Positions 9,974 to 19,653 are shown, numbered from the stretch's first letter. The stretch is 64,000 nt of DNA from Blautia sp. (GCA_026169535.1 JAPFCU010000071.1:80782-144781), one strand, 5' to 3'. Made by a program: numbers and translations. The notes: generated from the sequence alone by a model not told the origin.

Positions 9974-10486
9974 CTATGCGTTTTTCGCTTTATAATCGTC
10001 AAGAATCTTCTTGACGGAAGATTTTGTCAGGTTTCCATATGTTTCTTCACCATCTGCTGATTTTACCATCATAACAGGTGCCAGAGAACAGCATCCAAGA
10101 CATGCTACATTATTCAGTGTAAACAGCCCGTCCTCTGTTGTTTCTCCATCTTTGATCCCAAGGTGCTCACAGACTGCCTCCTCGATCATATCAGAACCAT
10201 TTACATGACAGGCTGTACCTTTACAGAGCATGATAAGGTATTTGCCGATCGGCTGTAAGCGGAACTGTGCATAAAACGTTGCCACACCATAGATTTTGGC
10301 AGGCATGATCCCGGTTCTTTCTGCGATATAATTGATCGCATCCATGGAAAGATAGCCGTAGATATCCTGAGTCTGCTGAAGAATAGTGATCAGACTTCCC
10401 GGTACCTTAGCGTATTTCTCAAGCACCGGAGCCAGCTCAGCGAATGACCCATTGTCACTGTTCTGACATCCACACGTATTGCTCAT
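9974..10486 (-). CDS. NuoE/HydC-like [2Fe-2S] thioredoxin-fold subunit
   Basis: 170 aa; YGVATFYAQF, CKGTACH, CLGCCSLAP. Confidence 0.93.
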   Translation of the reverse strand: MSNTCGCQNSDNGSFAELAPVLEKYAKVPGSLITILQQTQDIYGYLSMDAINYIAERTGIMPAKIYGVATFYAQFRLQPIGKYLIMLCKGTACHVNGSDMIEEAVCEHLGIKDGETTEDGLFTLNNVACLGCCSLAPVMMVKSADGEETYGNLTKSSVKKILDDYKAKNA

Positions 10487-10534
10487 ATGATTGTCCCTCC
10501 TATATAAAATATAATAAACTGCTCATTCTATGGT

Positions 10535-10562
10535 ATTATATCACAAAAGAAAGGACAATCAA
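10535..10562 (-). promoter_or_regulatory. candidate sigma-A promoter of the NuoE/NuoF/fusion operon (TTGATT-16-TATAAT)
   Basis: minus-strand TTGATT (10557-10562) and TATAAT (10535-10540), AGGAGGG ribosome-binding site before the 10486 start. Confidence 0.6.
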
Positions 10563-10604
10563 AGAAAAAACTACATGATTTTTCATAATTTGTTAAAAAA
10601 GTGA

Positions 10605-11360
10605 CTAATTTAGAAAGGGGTTTACTTTTTTCTTTCTTTCCTTACAAACATCAATCAGTTCATAGAGTTTGGCAAGGGCTTCTTTCATGCCGCCAACCTC
10701 ATCGATAAGTCCCTCTTCCACGGCTTCTTTTCCTTCCAGCATAGTACCAACATCTTTTACAAGCTGAGTGGTATCCAGCATAAGCTCTTCCAGTCGTTCC
10801 TGTGTTGTATGGGAATGACTGGCAATAAAATTTGTGATTCGATCCTGAATTTTTTCCATGTTCCGGTATGTCTGGGCAACTCCGATAAACATTCCACTGG
10901 AACGTACCGGATGGATTACCATCGTAGCACTGGGTACCACAAAGGAATAATCCGCAGAAACAGCCATCGGGACACCGATTGAATGGCCGCCCCCAAGAAC
11001 CAGGGATACTGTCGGAATACTTAGGGAAGCAATCATTTCCGCAATGGCAAGTCCAGCTTCCACATCACCTCCCACTGTATTAAGAAGAATTAAAAGCCCT
11101 TCTACTTCTTTATCATCTTCTGCCATAGCGAGTTTCGGTAATACATGTTCATATTTTGTGGTTTTACTCTGAGAAGGCGCAGATTCATGTCCTTCTACCT
11201 CTCCAATAATAGTCAGAAGTTCTACTCTGTGCTTTTTAGGATTTTTATCCAGGGTTACCTGCCCCATTTCCCGGATCTGGTCATCTCGTTGATCCGTTTC
11301 CTTCAATTTCAGATCCTTTTGCTCCGTATTTTCTATATTATCAGAATTATATTTTTCCAA
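10605..11360 (-). CDS. tepA: ClpP-family serine protease, TepA-like
   Basis: 251 aa; VGGDVEAGLAIAEMI, GGGHSIGVPMAV (nucleophile Ser), MVIHPV; ClpP/crotonase fold. Confidence 0.75.
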   Translation of the reverse strand: MEKYNSDNIENTEQKDLKLKETDQRDDQIREMGQVTLDKNPKKHRVELLTIIGEVEGHESAPSQSKTTKYEHVLPKLAMAEDDKEVEGLLILLNTVGGDVEAGLAIAEMIASLSIPTVSLVLGGGHSIGVPMAVSADYSFVVPSATMVIHPVRSSGMFIGVAQTYRNMEKIQDRITNFIASHSHTTQERLEELMLDTTQLVKDVGTMLEGKEAVEEGLIDEVGGMKEALAKLYELIDVCKERKKKVNPFLN

Positions 11361-11466
11361 TTCTCAGTACCTCCATGTATACGAGCAGTTAAGGATTATT
11401 ATGCACCTTACGTTTCTGGATTATGCACAATATGTCATTATCTGAATTTTGAAAGCAAACAAAAAC

Positions 11467-11503
11467 AGCCCTCAAATCCCCTGTTTGCAAGGGTTTGAGG
11501 GCT
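11467..11503 (-). terminator. intrinsic terminator downstream of yebC
   Basis: AGCCCTCAAA...TTTGAGGGCT 10-bp stem, T-rich on the minus strand afterwards. Confidence 0.85.
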
Positions 11504-11511
11504 ATTCTTAT

Positions 11512-12240
11512 TTATTCGTCCCAGTTATGCCAAACATCTGTTACGTCGTCATCCTCATCAAGAAGATCCAGGGTTTTCTGAAGATTCTTAATATCTTTTT
11601 CGTCGGTAAGCTCTACATAGGTCTGGGGAACCATGGCAACCTGAGCTTCCAGCATAGGTACGCCGGCAGCTTCCAGAGCTTCTCTTACTGCACTGAAATC
11701 ATCCGGTGCTGTGATCACCTCAAAACTGTCTTCTTCTTCGCTGAAATCCTCTGCTCCTGCATCAAGAGCAACCATCATCAGCTCGTCAGCGTCCATTTCA
11801 CATTCTTCTTTGTCAATGATGATCTGTCCCTTCTGATCGAACATAAAGGATACACAGCCCTGTGTTCCAATGCTGCCATAACCCTTTGTAAAAGCATTTC
11901 TTACATTGCTGGCAGTACGGTTTTTATTGTCAGTCAGTGTTTCTACAATGATGGCAACGCCGTTTGGTCCGTATCCCTCGTATGTAGCATGTTCATAGTT
12001 GTCTGCGGAGTCTGCACCTGCTGCTTTTTTGATTCCGCGTTCAATGGTATCGTTGGGCATATTGTTTGCCTTTGCTTTGGCAATCACATCACGAAGCTTG
12101 CTGTTATTGTTCGGATCCGGTCCGCCTGCCTTTACAGCCATAACGATCTCTCGTCCGATAACGGTAAAAATTTTACCTTTTTTAGCATCGTTCTTTTCTT
12201 TCTTATGCTTTATGTTTGCAAATTTTGAATGTCCTGACAT
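11512..12240 (-). CDS. yebC: YebC/PmpR family protein
   Basis: 242 aa; [24 protein letters not shown]-terminus and [14 protein letters not shown]. Confidence 0.95.
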   Translation of the reverse strand: MSGHSKFANIKHKKEKNDAKKGKIFTVIGREIVMAVKAGGPDPNNNSKLRDVIAKAKANNMPNDTIERGIKKAAGADSADNYEHATYEGYGPNGVAIIVETLTDNKNRTASNVRNAFTKGYGSIGTQGCVSFMFDQKGQIIIDKEECEMDADELMMVALDAGAEDFSEEEDSFEVITAPDDFSAVREALEAAGVPMLEAQVAMVPQTYVELTDEKDIKNLQKTLDLLDEDDDVTDVWHNWDE

Positions 12241-12271
12241 AACTTACTTTCTCCTTTTGTGTCATTATCCT

Positions 12272-13576
12272 TTATTTTATTTTTTCGGCCCGTACCTTTC
12301 CAATCGTCCTGTGACCAAGGGAAATGATCTTGAATCGGTAGCCGTTTGCAACAAGTTCTTTTTCCAGATCTGCCTCTGTAGGGATATGTCCCAGCATTTC
12401 CGTCAGAAAACCATTAAGAGTAGCCACTTCCACATGCCCAAAACTGATGCCCAGTTCCTCTTCCACATCCTCGATTTCGGCAAATCCATCTATCAAAATA
12501 CTGTTATCTGTCTGTGTCCTGATGGTGATATCTTCGTCTCCGTCATATTCATCCAGAATCTCTCCGACAATTTCTTCCAGGATATCTTCCATGGTAACGA
12601 TTCCCTCTGTCTGCCCATATTCATCTACTACAACTGCCATATGAGTCTGCTTCAGCTGCATAGTATGGAACAGGTTACTGATACTGGCAGATTCCGGAAC
12701 GAAATCGGCCTTTCGAATCAATCCCGGAAGTTCTTTTAAAGGCTTGAATTTTGCCCATGGATTCTGAGTCATAAATTTCAGTGCGTCCTTATAATGGAGC
12801 AGCCCCTGGATATCGTCCATATCCTCTGCATAAACGGGATAACGGGAATTTCCTTCCTCCAGCATTTCATCAATAACATCTTTCAAAAACCGCTCCTGAT
12901 CAAAACCTACCACAGCGGTTCGGTGAGTCATGATATCTCCAACTTTTGTCTCATTAAATGAAATGATATTTTGTATCATTTCTGCTTCGTTTTTTTCAAT
13001 GACTCCCTGCTCATGGGCTTCATCTACAATAGAAATGATCTCTTCTTCTGTCACAGCCTCCTGTTGTTCACGAAGTCCTACTCCAAAGATTACTGCTGTC
13101 ATCCTTGCAAGAGCAGTCACCAGCAAGGTAAGCGGCCATAAAACAGTGACCACCCCATTAATAAGCCCGATATAACGGAAAGCATATCGCTGAGAACGAT
13201 AACTTCCAATACGGCGGAACATAAGGATTCCAAAGGATGCAAGGATCATAACACAGAGAACGGAGATCAGTACCAATGCAGGAAACTGATCTATGTAACG
13301 GTGAGACATCCGCGCAAGCATTGGCACGAGAAAAACACCCATAAAAATTCCTGAAGCAGTTACGATCAGGGGAATCGCATTTACATAACGTACAGGTTCC
13401 TCCAGAAGCCGCTTCAGAAGAATGGCCTTTTTATTGCCTTCCTCTGCCATTTTTTGTATTTCACTCTGACTTAAGTTTCTCACTGCTGCGGCAAATCCAT
13501 AGAATATACCGTTCAGCAGGATCAACAGTATCAGAACAATCAGCCCCCCCAGGGGCCATCGACTGCCGTCGTCCAT
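12272..13576 (-). CDS. hemolysin/CorC-like CNNM + CBS domain membrane protein
   Basis: 434 aa; DUF21 TM region, CBS pair (IMTHRTAVVGFD..., MAVVVDEYGQTEGIVTMEDILEEIVGEI). Confidence 0.9.
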   Translation of the reverse strand: MDDGSRWPLGGLIVLILLILLNGIFYGFAAAVRNLSQSEIQKMAEEGNKKAILLKRLLEEPVRYVNAIPLIVTASGIFMGVFLVPMLARMSHRYIDQFPALVLISVLCVMILASFGILMFRRIGSYRSQRYAFRYIGLINGVVTVLWPLTLLVTALARMTAVIFGVGLREQQEAVTEEEIISIVDEAHEQGVIEKNEAEMIQNIISFNETKVGDIMTHRTAVVGFDQERFLKDVIDEMLEEGNSRYPVYAEDMDDIQGLLHYKDALKFMTQNPWAKFKPLKELPGLIRKADFVPESASISNLFHTMQLKQTHMAVVVDEYGQTEGIVTMEDILEEIVGEILDEYDGDEDITIRTQTDNSILIDGFAEIEDVEEELGISFGHVEVATLNGFLTEMLGHIPTEADLEKELVANGYRFKIISLGHRTIGKVRAEKIK

Positions 13577-13696
13577 TTAGTATTTCCTTTCTTTTTTCAC
13601 GATCTGTCAGATGTCAAAAACAACCGAAGATTCGCATAATCACTGCTAAAATATAGCACTTTCCCATTGATTCGTCAAGGATTCCCGGGGATTCTC

Positions 13697-14044
13697 CTAA
13701 AAACTAAGCTCAAGACTGATCTCAAGAGCATGATTGACACGATCCAGCATTCCCTGATCTAAATGACATACTTTATCTTTCAGCCTTCTTTTGTCAATGG
13801 TACGGAGCTGTTCTAAAAGAATCACAGAATCCTTTTCGATTCCATAGGCAGAAGCATCTATCTCAATGTGAGTAGGCAGTTTTGCCTTGTTCATCTTTGA
13901 AGTGATCGCGGCACATATCACTGTAGGACTGTGCCGATTTCCAACATCATTCTGTATGATCAAAACCGGGCGCACTCCACCCTGCTCACTTCCAACCACA
14001 GGTCTAAGATCTGCATAAAATATATCCCCTCTTTTTATTACCAC
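13697..14044 (-). CDS. mazF: MazF/EndoA-type mRNA interferase
   Basis: (M)[35 protein letters not shown]; the ORF track starts at 14053, but the GTG at 14044 with upstream GGAG fits family N-termini better. Confidence 0.92.
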   Translation of the reverse strand: MVIKRGDIFYADLRPVVGSEQGGVRPVLIIQNDVGNRHSPTVICAAITSKMNKAKLPTHIEIDASAYGIEKDSVILLEQLRTIDKRRLKDKVCHLDQGMLDRVNHALEISLELSF

Positions 14045-14140
14045 ACAATTCACACTCCATCCTGTTTTCTCTACTGATGAGTATTTCCAGATTTTTCTTG
14101 TGTATACATGCGTGATAGTTCCAGTTTCTTCCGTCAGGGA

Positions 14141-15307
14141 TCATTTAAAAAAAGTCAGTTCTCCCCATTCCTTTCCGTTTTTCATATAAACCCTTGGCAC
14201 ACGCTTACCAATATCGCAGGCAAACTCGTAAGAAAATCTTCCGGACAGATCTCCAATCTCCTCCATACTGATAAACTGGTCTCCATCTTTTCCGATCAGT
14301 GTTACTTCATCCCCTTTTTGAGCTTCCGGTATGTGGGATACATCCACCATAAACTGATCCATGCAGACCCGGCCGATAATTGGAGCTTTCTTTCCATGGA
14401 TCAGAACACTCCCTTTATTTGACAGGCTTCGTGGATATCCATCTGCATATCCCACCGGAATCGTGGCTACTTTCATATCTTTTTGCGCTTTAAAAGTACC
14501 TCCGTAGCTGACTTCAGCTCCGGCTTTAAGTACTTTCACATAGCTTATATGACTTTTCAGCTCCATGGCAGGTTTCAGCTTTACAGGATCTCTTTCTACT
14601 TCGTTAGACGGATAAATCCCGTATATGGTAATTCCGGCCCGAACTGCATTCAGGTTTGCCTCAGGCATACGGATGATCCCCGCACTGTTAGAACAGTGCT
14701 TCAAAGGAACGTCAATATTTTTTTCCTCCAGAAGTCCTGCAAAAGACAAATATCTGTCAAGCTGTTTTTCAGCCGGGGCTATGTCTTTTTCATCTGCTCT
14801 GGCAAAATGAGTAAACATACCTTCTATACAAAGATTCGGAAGAAATGAGATCCTGCGGATCTCCTCCGCACTTTCGGGCACATCTGCAAAACCGATGCGG
14901 CTCATTCCCGTATCCAGTCCCAGATGGATATGTACGCTTTTTCCCTGGCGGACTGCTTCTTCAGATAATTTTTGAGCCATTGTATACTCACAGACCGTCA
15001 GTCGTATATCTTCAGCAATCATTTCAGGAAAATATTCTTCAAATACGATTCCTAAAATAAGAATCGGTTTCTTCACTCCAAAAGACCGAAGCTGAAGAGC
15101 CTCTTCAGCAGTTGCAACTGCAAATCCCCAGATATAATCACGGTCGTGGATCAGTGCTGCAACAGCTTCTGCACCATGTCCATATCCGTCAGCCTTGATT
15201 ACGGCAATGATCTTTGTATCTTTTTTTATGTTTTTTCTCATTTCTCTGAAATTACTATTTATAGCATCCAGAGAAACAACCGCTTTGATCCTGTCATATT
15301 TTTTCAT
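14141..15307 (-). CDS. alr: alanine racemase
   Basis: 388 aa; AVIKADGYGHGA PLP-lysine motif, VCMDQFMVDVS. Confidence 0.95.
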   Translation of the reverse strand: MKKYDRIKAVVSLDAINSNFREMRKNIKKDTKIIAVIKADGYGHGAEAVAALIHDRDYIWGFAVATAEEALQLRSFGVKKPILILGIVFEEYFPEMIAEDIRLTVCEYTMAQKLSEEAVRQGKSVHIHLGLDTGMSRIGFADVPESAEEIRRISFLPNLCIEGMFTHFARADEKDIAPAEKQLDRYLSFAGLLEEKNIDVPLKHCSNSAGIIRMPEANLNAVRAGITIYGIYPSNEVERDPVKLKPAMELKSHISYVKVLKAGAEVSYGGTFKAQKDMKVATIPVGYADGYPRSLSNKGSVLIHGKKAPIIGRVCMDQFMVDVSHIPEAQKGDEVTLIGKDGDQFISMEEIGDLSGRFSYEFACDIGKRVPRVYMKNGKEWGELTFFK

Positions 15308-16814
15308 ATCTTCCTCCGTATCCTGTCACTTCAGAAACTGCCGGGAGCAAATCTCCTGCTTTCATCCCGTATTCTCCTTTTGTTTTGGCAGCCAGATCTC
15401 CTGCTCTTCCATGGATATAAACACCAAGGGCAGCTGTTTTGTCCGGTTGGGACAGATTGTTTTCCCGTTCTGCGCAGAACATTCCTGCCAGTACACCTGT
15501 AAGTACATCTCCGCTTCCTGCTGCAGCCATCCCTGGGTTTCCTGAAAGGTTCAGCCATACAGCACCGTCAGGAGAAGCCGTTACAGTACATGCATCTTTC
15601 AAAACACAGACTGCTCCGGTTTCCTCTGCCAGTTCTCTGGATGCTGATATACGATCTTTCTGGAGCTCCGTAACTGTTTTTCCGGTAAGCCGGCTCATCT
15701 CTCCCATATGTGGAGTTAAAACCGTCTGTTTCCCCAGAAACCTTCTCAATTCCGGATTATCTGCCAGAAGATTCAAACCGTCTGCATCCAGGATCATCGG
15801 CTTTTTCCTCCAGGTGTGTTCCAGGAACCACGACAGTATTTTCCGGCTTCTTTCGGACTTTCCAAGTCCTGGCCCAATGATCAGCACATCACACCAGTCC
15901 AGTGCTTTTTCCCAGTCCTTTGGCTCTTCACTGCAGTCAATGATCGCTTCTGGAAGCAGCACCTGCAACGGGATCCGGTTGTCTTTTTCTGTAAGGATTT
16001 TTACCATGCCGGCACCGGCTGCCAGAGCTGCAGCCGCACAGAAATATGCTGCTCCGCACATTCCGATACTTCCTGCAACAGCAAGCACTTTGCCAAAAGT
16101 TCCTTTGTTGCCTTCCGGATTTCTTTTGGGCAGTTTTTTTATATCACTGTCCTCCAGTATATAACAGGGAGCCATCAGTTCCGGAGCTTCATAGATGCCG
16201 ATATCTGCAGTTACCGTTTTTCCGGCAAATTTTTTGCCAGGATAAAGGCAAAGACCCGTTTTCCGGAAGGCAAAGGTCACAGTCATATCTGCCGAAAAAG
16301 CAGTTCCCATTACTTCACCTGTATCGCCGTTGATTCCGGAAGGGATATCTACTGACACCTTCCACCCGGAAGTCAGATTCATATCACGGATCAGGTCTGC
16401 ATACCTTCCTTTTACAGGACGGGCCAATCCCACCCCAAAAAGTGCATCTACTATAGTAGTATATTCCTGCCATTCCGGGTTATTCACAACAGGTACCTGA
16501 TAATTTTGAGCAATGCGGTACTGCTGTTTTGTTTCTTCTGTCATATGGGAAGGATTTCCTGCTAAAAAAATTTCCGAATGATATCCATGAAGAAACAGAA
16601 TCCTTGCAACCGCAATGCCGTCCCCGCCGTTATTTCCGCTTCCGCACACACAGAGAATCTTTTCCTCTGTTTCTCCTTTTTTCAGCTTTTTTTCTATTTC
16701 TTCTGCCGTTTTTACGGCTGCCCTCTCCATAAGGACTAAAGAAGGAATCCCCATCTTTTGAATCGTATTCTGATCCAATTTTTTCATAAGACTGCAGCTT
16801 ACTGCTTTTTTCAT
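15294..16814 (-). CDS. nnrD: bifunctional NAD(P)HX epimerase / ADP-dependent dehydratase
   Basis: YjeF N-domain (GSGNNGGDGIAVAR) plus carbohydrate-kinase-like C-domain (GSGDVLTGVLAGM); start chosen at MKKAVSCS because AAAGGA lies upstream (ORF track starts at 16835). Confidence 0.93.
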   Translation of the reverse strand: MKKAVSCSLMKKLDQNTIQKMGIPSLVLMERAAVKTAEEIEKKLKKGETEEKILCVCGSGNNGGDGIAVARILFLHGYHSEIFLAGNPSHMTEETKQQYRIAQNYQVPVVNNPEWQEYTTIVDALFGVGLARPVKGRYADLIRDMNLTSGWKVSVDIPSGINGDTGEVMGTAFSADMTVTFAFRKTGLCLYPGKKFAGKTVTADIGIYEAPELMAPCYILEDSDIKKLPKRNPEGNKGTFGKVLAVAGSIGMCGAAYFCAAAALAAGAGMVKILTEKDNRIPLQVLLPEAIIDCSEEPKDWEKALDWCDVLIIGPGLGKSERSRKILSWFLEHTWRKKPMILDADGLNLLADNPELRRFLGKQTVLTPHMGEMSRLTGKTVTELQKDRISASRELAEETGAVCVLKDACTVTASPDGAVWLNLSGNPGMAAAGSGDVLTGVLAGMFCAERENNLSQPDKTAALGVYIHGRAGDLAAKTKGEYGMKAGDLLPAVSEVTGYGGRYEKI

Positions 16815-16839
16815 GCTTCTGTCCTTTCTATACACAGCA

Positions 16840-16876
16840 ACAGGCTGTCACGCCTGGAAATAGGGTGACAGCCTGT
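16840..16876. other. long inverted repeat between rex and nnrD
   Basis: ACAGGCTGTCAC-G-CCT-GGAAAT-AGG-GTGACAGCCTGT: 15 bp with one bulged base. Confidence 0.8.
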
Positions 16877-16917
16877 ATTAACAAGCACTTATAAAAAGGT
16901 CCTTAAACCAGGACATA

Positions 16918-17565
16918 TCAGCTGTTTTCATGTTCCTGACGGTACTGACTCAGATTGTAGGAAAGTCTCATAAGACTTTCTGAAAGATGTACATTTTCCA
17001 CGATCACATCATCGGGAGTCTCCAGATCAATATGTGCAAAATTCCAGATGGCCTTGATCCCGTTTTCGATAAGGATATCCGCCATATCTCCCGCTTTGTT
17101 TTTCGGAAGTGTCAGGATTGCAATTTCAATCTGATTTTCTTTCAGGAAAAAAGGAAGATCACTGATCATCTGAATTTCAATACCGCGTACTGCAATCCCC
17201 TCCAGTACCGGATTGATATCAAAAATTCCCATGAGTTTAAATCCACGTTTCTCAAAATCTACATAATTTGCCAGAGCCTGACCCAAATTACCGGCACCGA
17301 CAATGATCATGGGATGAACCGTATCCAGACCCAGGATCTTTCCAATTTCTGTATAAAGATATTTTACATTATAGCCATAACCCTGCTGACCGAATCCACC
17401 GAAATTATTCAGATCCTGACGGATCTGGGATGCTGTAACATGCATTTTCTTGCTGAGGTCATTGGAAGAAATTCTTTCTACATTTTCTTCCAGCAATTCT
17501 CCAAGATATCGATAATAACGGGGCAGCCTTTTGATCACTGCTTTTGAAATTTGTTTTGCCTCCAC
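16918..17565 (-). CDS. rex: redox-sensing transcriptional repressor Rex
   Basis: 215 aa; winged helix (TASQIRQDLNNFGGFGQQGYGYNV) and Rossmann fold (IIVGAGNLGQAL). Confidence 0.96.
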   Translation of the reverse strand: MEAKQISKAVIKRLPRYYRYLGELLEENVERISSNDLSKKMHVTASQIRQDLNNFGGFGQQGYGYNVKYLYTEIGKILGLDTVHPMIIVGAGNLGQALANYVDFEKRGFKLMGIFDINPVLEGIAVRGIEIQMISDLPFFLKENQIEIAILTLPKNKAGDMADILIENGIKAIWNFAHIDLETPDDVIVENVHLSESLMRLSYNLSQYRQEHENS

Positions 17566-17595
17566 AAGATGACCCTCCTTCTGATTTCCTATCTA

Positions 17596-17624
17596 ATTAT
17601 AACGAAATGTTATTTTAATGTCAA
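17596..17624 (-). promoter_or_regulatory. consensus sigma-A promoter of rex (TTGACA-17-TATAAT)
   Basis: minus-strand TTGACA at 17619-17624, TATAAT at 17596-17601, 17-bp spacer. Confidence 0.85.
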
Positions 17625-17659
17625 ATAAAGTTTTTTCTCTTTACAAAAATTTTTTGGTC

Positions 17660-17689
17660 TTTACAAAATCATTGTAATAGCTTTATAAT
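17660..17689 (+). promoter_or_regulatory. sigma-A promoter of the divergent ABC-F gene (TTTACA-18-TATAAT)
   Basis: TTTACA 17660-17665, TATAAT 17684-17689; CTGGAGG ribosome-binding site before ATG 17737. Confidence 0.75.
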
Positions 17690-17736
17690 CTTACCGTATG
17701 CACAAATGAAATAAGGTAATTTCTGGAGGAATTGTA

Positions 17737-19653
17737 ATGATTTTAGCATGTCAGAGCATCTGTAAATCTTTTGGAGAAAAAGAGATTTTAAAAGATGCCT
17801 CTTTTCACATAGAAGAGCGGGAAAAAGCCGCTCTTATCGGTAATAACGGTGCAGGAAAGACCACCCTTCTCAGAATCATCATGGAAGAGATCTCTTCCGA
17901 TTCCGGAAACGTAGTTCTTGCAAAAGACAAGCGTATGGGATATCTGGCACAGTATCAGGACATTCATGGTCACCGCACTATCTACGAAGAGCTTCTTACC
18001 ACCAAGCAGTATATCATCGACATGGAGGAACGAATGCGTTCCATGGAACAGGAAATGAAACATGTTCAGGGTCTGGAGCTGGAACGTCTGATGAATACCT
18101 ATACCCGCCTGACCCATGAATTTGAACTGGAAAACGGCTATGCGTACAAAAGTGAACTTATGGGTGTTCTGAAAGGACTTGGATTTTCAGAAGAGGATTT
18201 TGGGAAAGAAATCGAAACTCTTTCCGGCGGTCAGAAAACACGTGTAGCTCTGGGCAAACTGCTGATCTCCAAACCGGATATTCTGCTTTTGGATGAGCCT
18301 ACCAACCATCTGGATATGGAAAGCATCGCCTGGCTGGAAACTTATCTTCTGAATTATCCCGGCGCTGTATTTATCGTTTCCCATGACCGTTATTTCCTGG
18401 ACAAGGTTGTTACAAAAGTAATAGAAATCGAGGCGGGGCAGGTCACTTCTTTTCAGGGAAATTATTCAGCTTATGCAGAAAAAAAGGCACAGCTTCGTGA
18501 TGCACAGTATAAGGCATACCTTAACCAGCAGCGGGAGATCAAACACCAGGAAGCAGTAATTGTTAAACTGAAATCCTTTAACCGGGAGAAATCCATCCGC
18601 CGGGCAGAAAGCCGGGAAAAAATGCTGAATAAGATTCAGAGGCTTGATAAACCTGTAGAAATACAGACCCAGATGCGTCTGTCTCTGGAGCCCCGGGTAG
18701 TCAGCGGAAATGATGTCCTTACTGTAGAAGGTCTTTCTAAAAGTTTTCCCGGTCAGACGCTTTTCACTGATATTTCTTTCCAGATCAAGCGAGGGGAGCG
18801 CATTGCTCTGATCGGAAACAACGGAACCGGAAAAACCACTATGCTGAAGATTCTCAACAGCATTCTCCCTGCAGATGCAGGCAGTTTTTCTCTTGGTTCC
18901 AAAGTACAGATCGGTTATTATGACCAGGAACATCATGTACTTCATACAGAAAAAACTATTTTTCAGGAAATTTCAGATACGTATCCAACTCTCACGGAAA
19001 CAGAAATCCGTAACATGCTGGCAGCATTCCTTTTTACCGGCGATGATGTGTTTAAGGAGATTTCCGCTCTTTCCGGCGGAGAAAGAGGTCGTGTATCTCT
19101 TGCCAAACTGATGCTTTCAGAAGCCAATTTCCTGATTCTGGATGAGCCTACCAACCATTTGGACATTGCATCTAAGGAAATTCTTGAAGAGGCATTAAAC
19201 AGCTACACAGGCACTGTCCTTTATGTATCTCATGACCGTTATTTTATCAATCAGACCGCTACCAGGATCCTGGATCTTACAAACCAGGCTGTAGTCAATT
19301 ATATTGGCGATTATGATTATTATCTGGAGAAAAAAGAAGAGCTTACAGAAAAATATGCTCCTGTCCAGCAGGCAGCAGTTGTTTCGGAAATTCAGGAAAC
19401 CGTTTCCGATAACAAGCTTACCTGGCAGCAGCAAAAAGAGGAACAGGCCCGCAGACGTAAACAGGAAAACGAACTGAAAAAGACAGAAGCCCGTATCGAG
19501 GAACTGGAAAACAGAGATAAAGAAATCGACGACACACTGGTACTTCCCGATGTCTGTACCAATGTGGGACGTTGTGCTGAATTAAGCCGTGAAAAAGAAG
19601 CAATCCAGGCTGAACTGGAAGAATTATATGAGAAATGGGAAACCCTTGCGTAG
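17737..19653 (+). CDS. ABC-F family ATPase (YdiF-like; divergent from rex)
   Basis: 638 aa; duplicated ABC cassettes (IGNNGAGKTTLL/LSGGQKTRVALGKLL and IGNNGTGKTTML/LSGGERGRVSLAKLM), no TM segments. Confidence 0.93.
   Translation: MILACQSICKSFGEKEILKDASFHIEEREKAALIGNNGAGKTTLLRIIMEEISSDSGNVVLAKDKRMGYLAQYQDIHGHRTIYEELLTTKQYIIDMEERMRSMEQEMKHVQGLELERLMNTYTRLTHEFELENGYAYKSELMGVLKGLGFSEEDFGKEIETLSGGQKTRVALGKLLISKPDILLLDEPTNHLDMESIAWLETYLLNYPGAVFIVSHDRYFLDKVVTKVIEIEAGQVTSFQGNYSAYAEKKAQLRDAQYKAYLNQQREIKHQEAVIVKLKSFNREKSIRRAESREKMLNKIQRLDKPVEIQTQMRLSLEPRVVSGNDVLTVEGLSKSFPGQTLFTDISFQIKRGERIALIGNNGTGKTTMLKILNSILPADAGSFSLGSKVQIGYYDQEHHVLHTEKTIFQEISDTYPTLTETEIRNMLAAFLFTGDDVFKEISALSGGERGRVSLAKLMLSEANFLILDEPTNHLDIASKEILEEALNSYTGTVLYVSHDRYFINQTATRILDLTNQAVVNYIGDYDYYLEKKEELTEKYAPVQQAAVVSEIQETVSDNKLTWQQQKEEQARRRKQENELKKTEARIEELENRDKEIDDTLVLPDVCTNVGRCAELSREKEAIQAELEELYEKWETLA

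Noticed and set aside
8286-9995. Plus-strand ORFs 8286..9221 and 9228..9995
   Set aside because: Antisense shadows of the NuoF-like gene with no recognisable motifs.
15439-16355. Plus-strand ORFs of 241 and 179 aa opposite nnrD
   Set aside because: Antisense to a complete conserved bifunctional enzyme.
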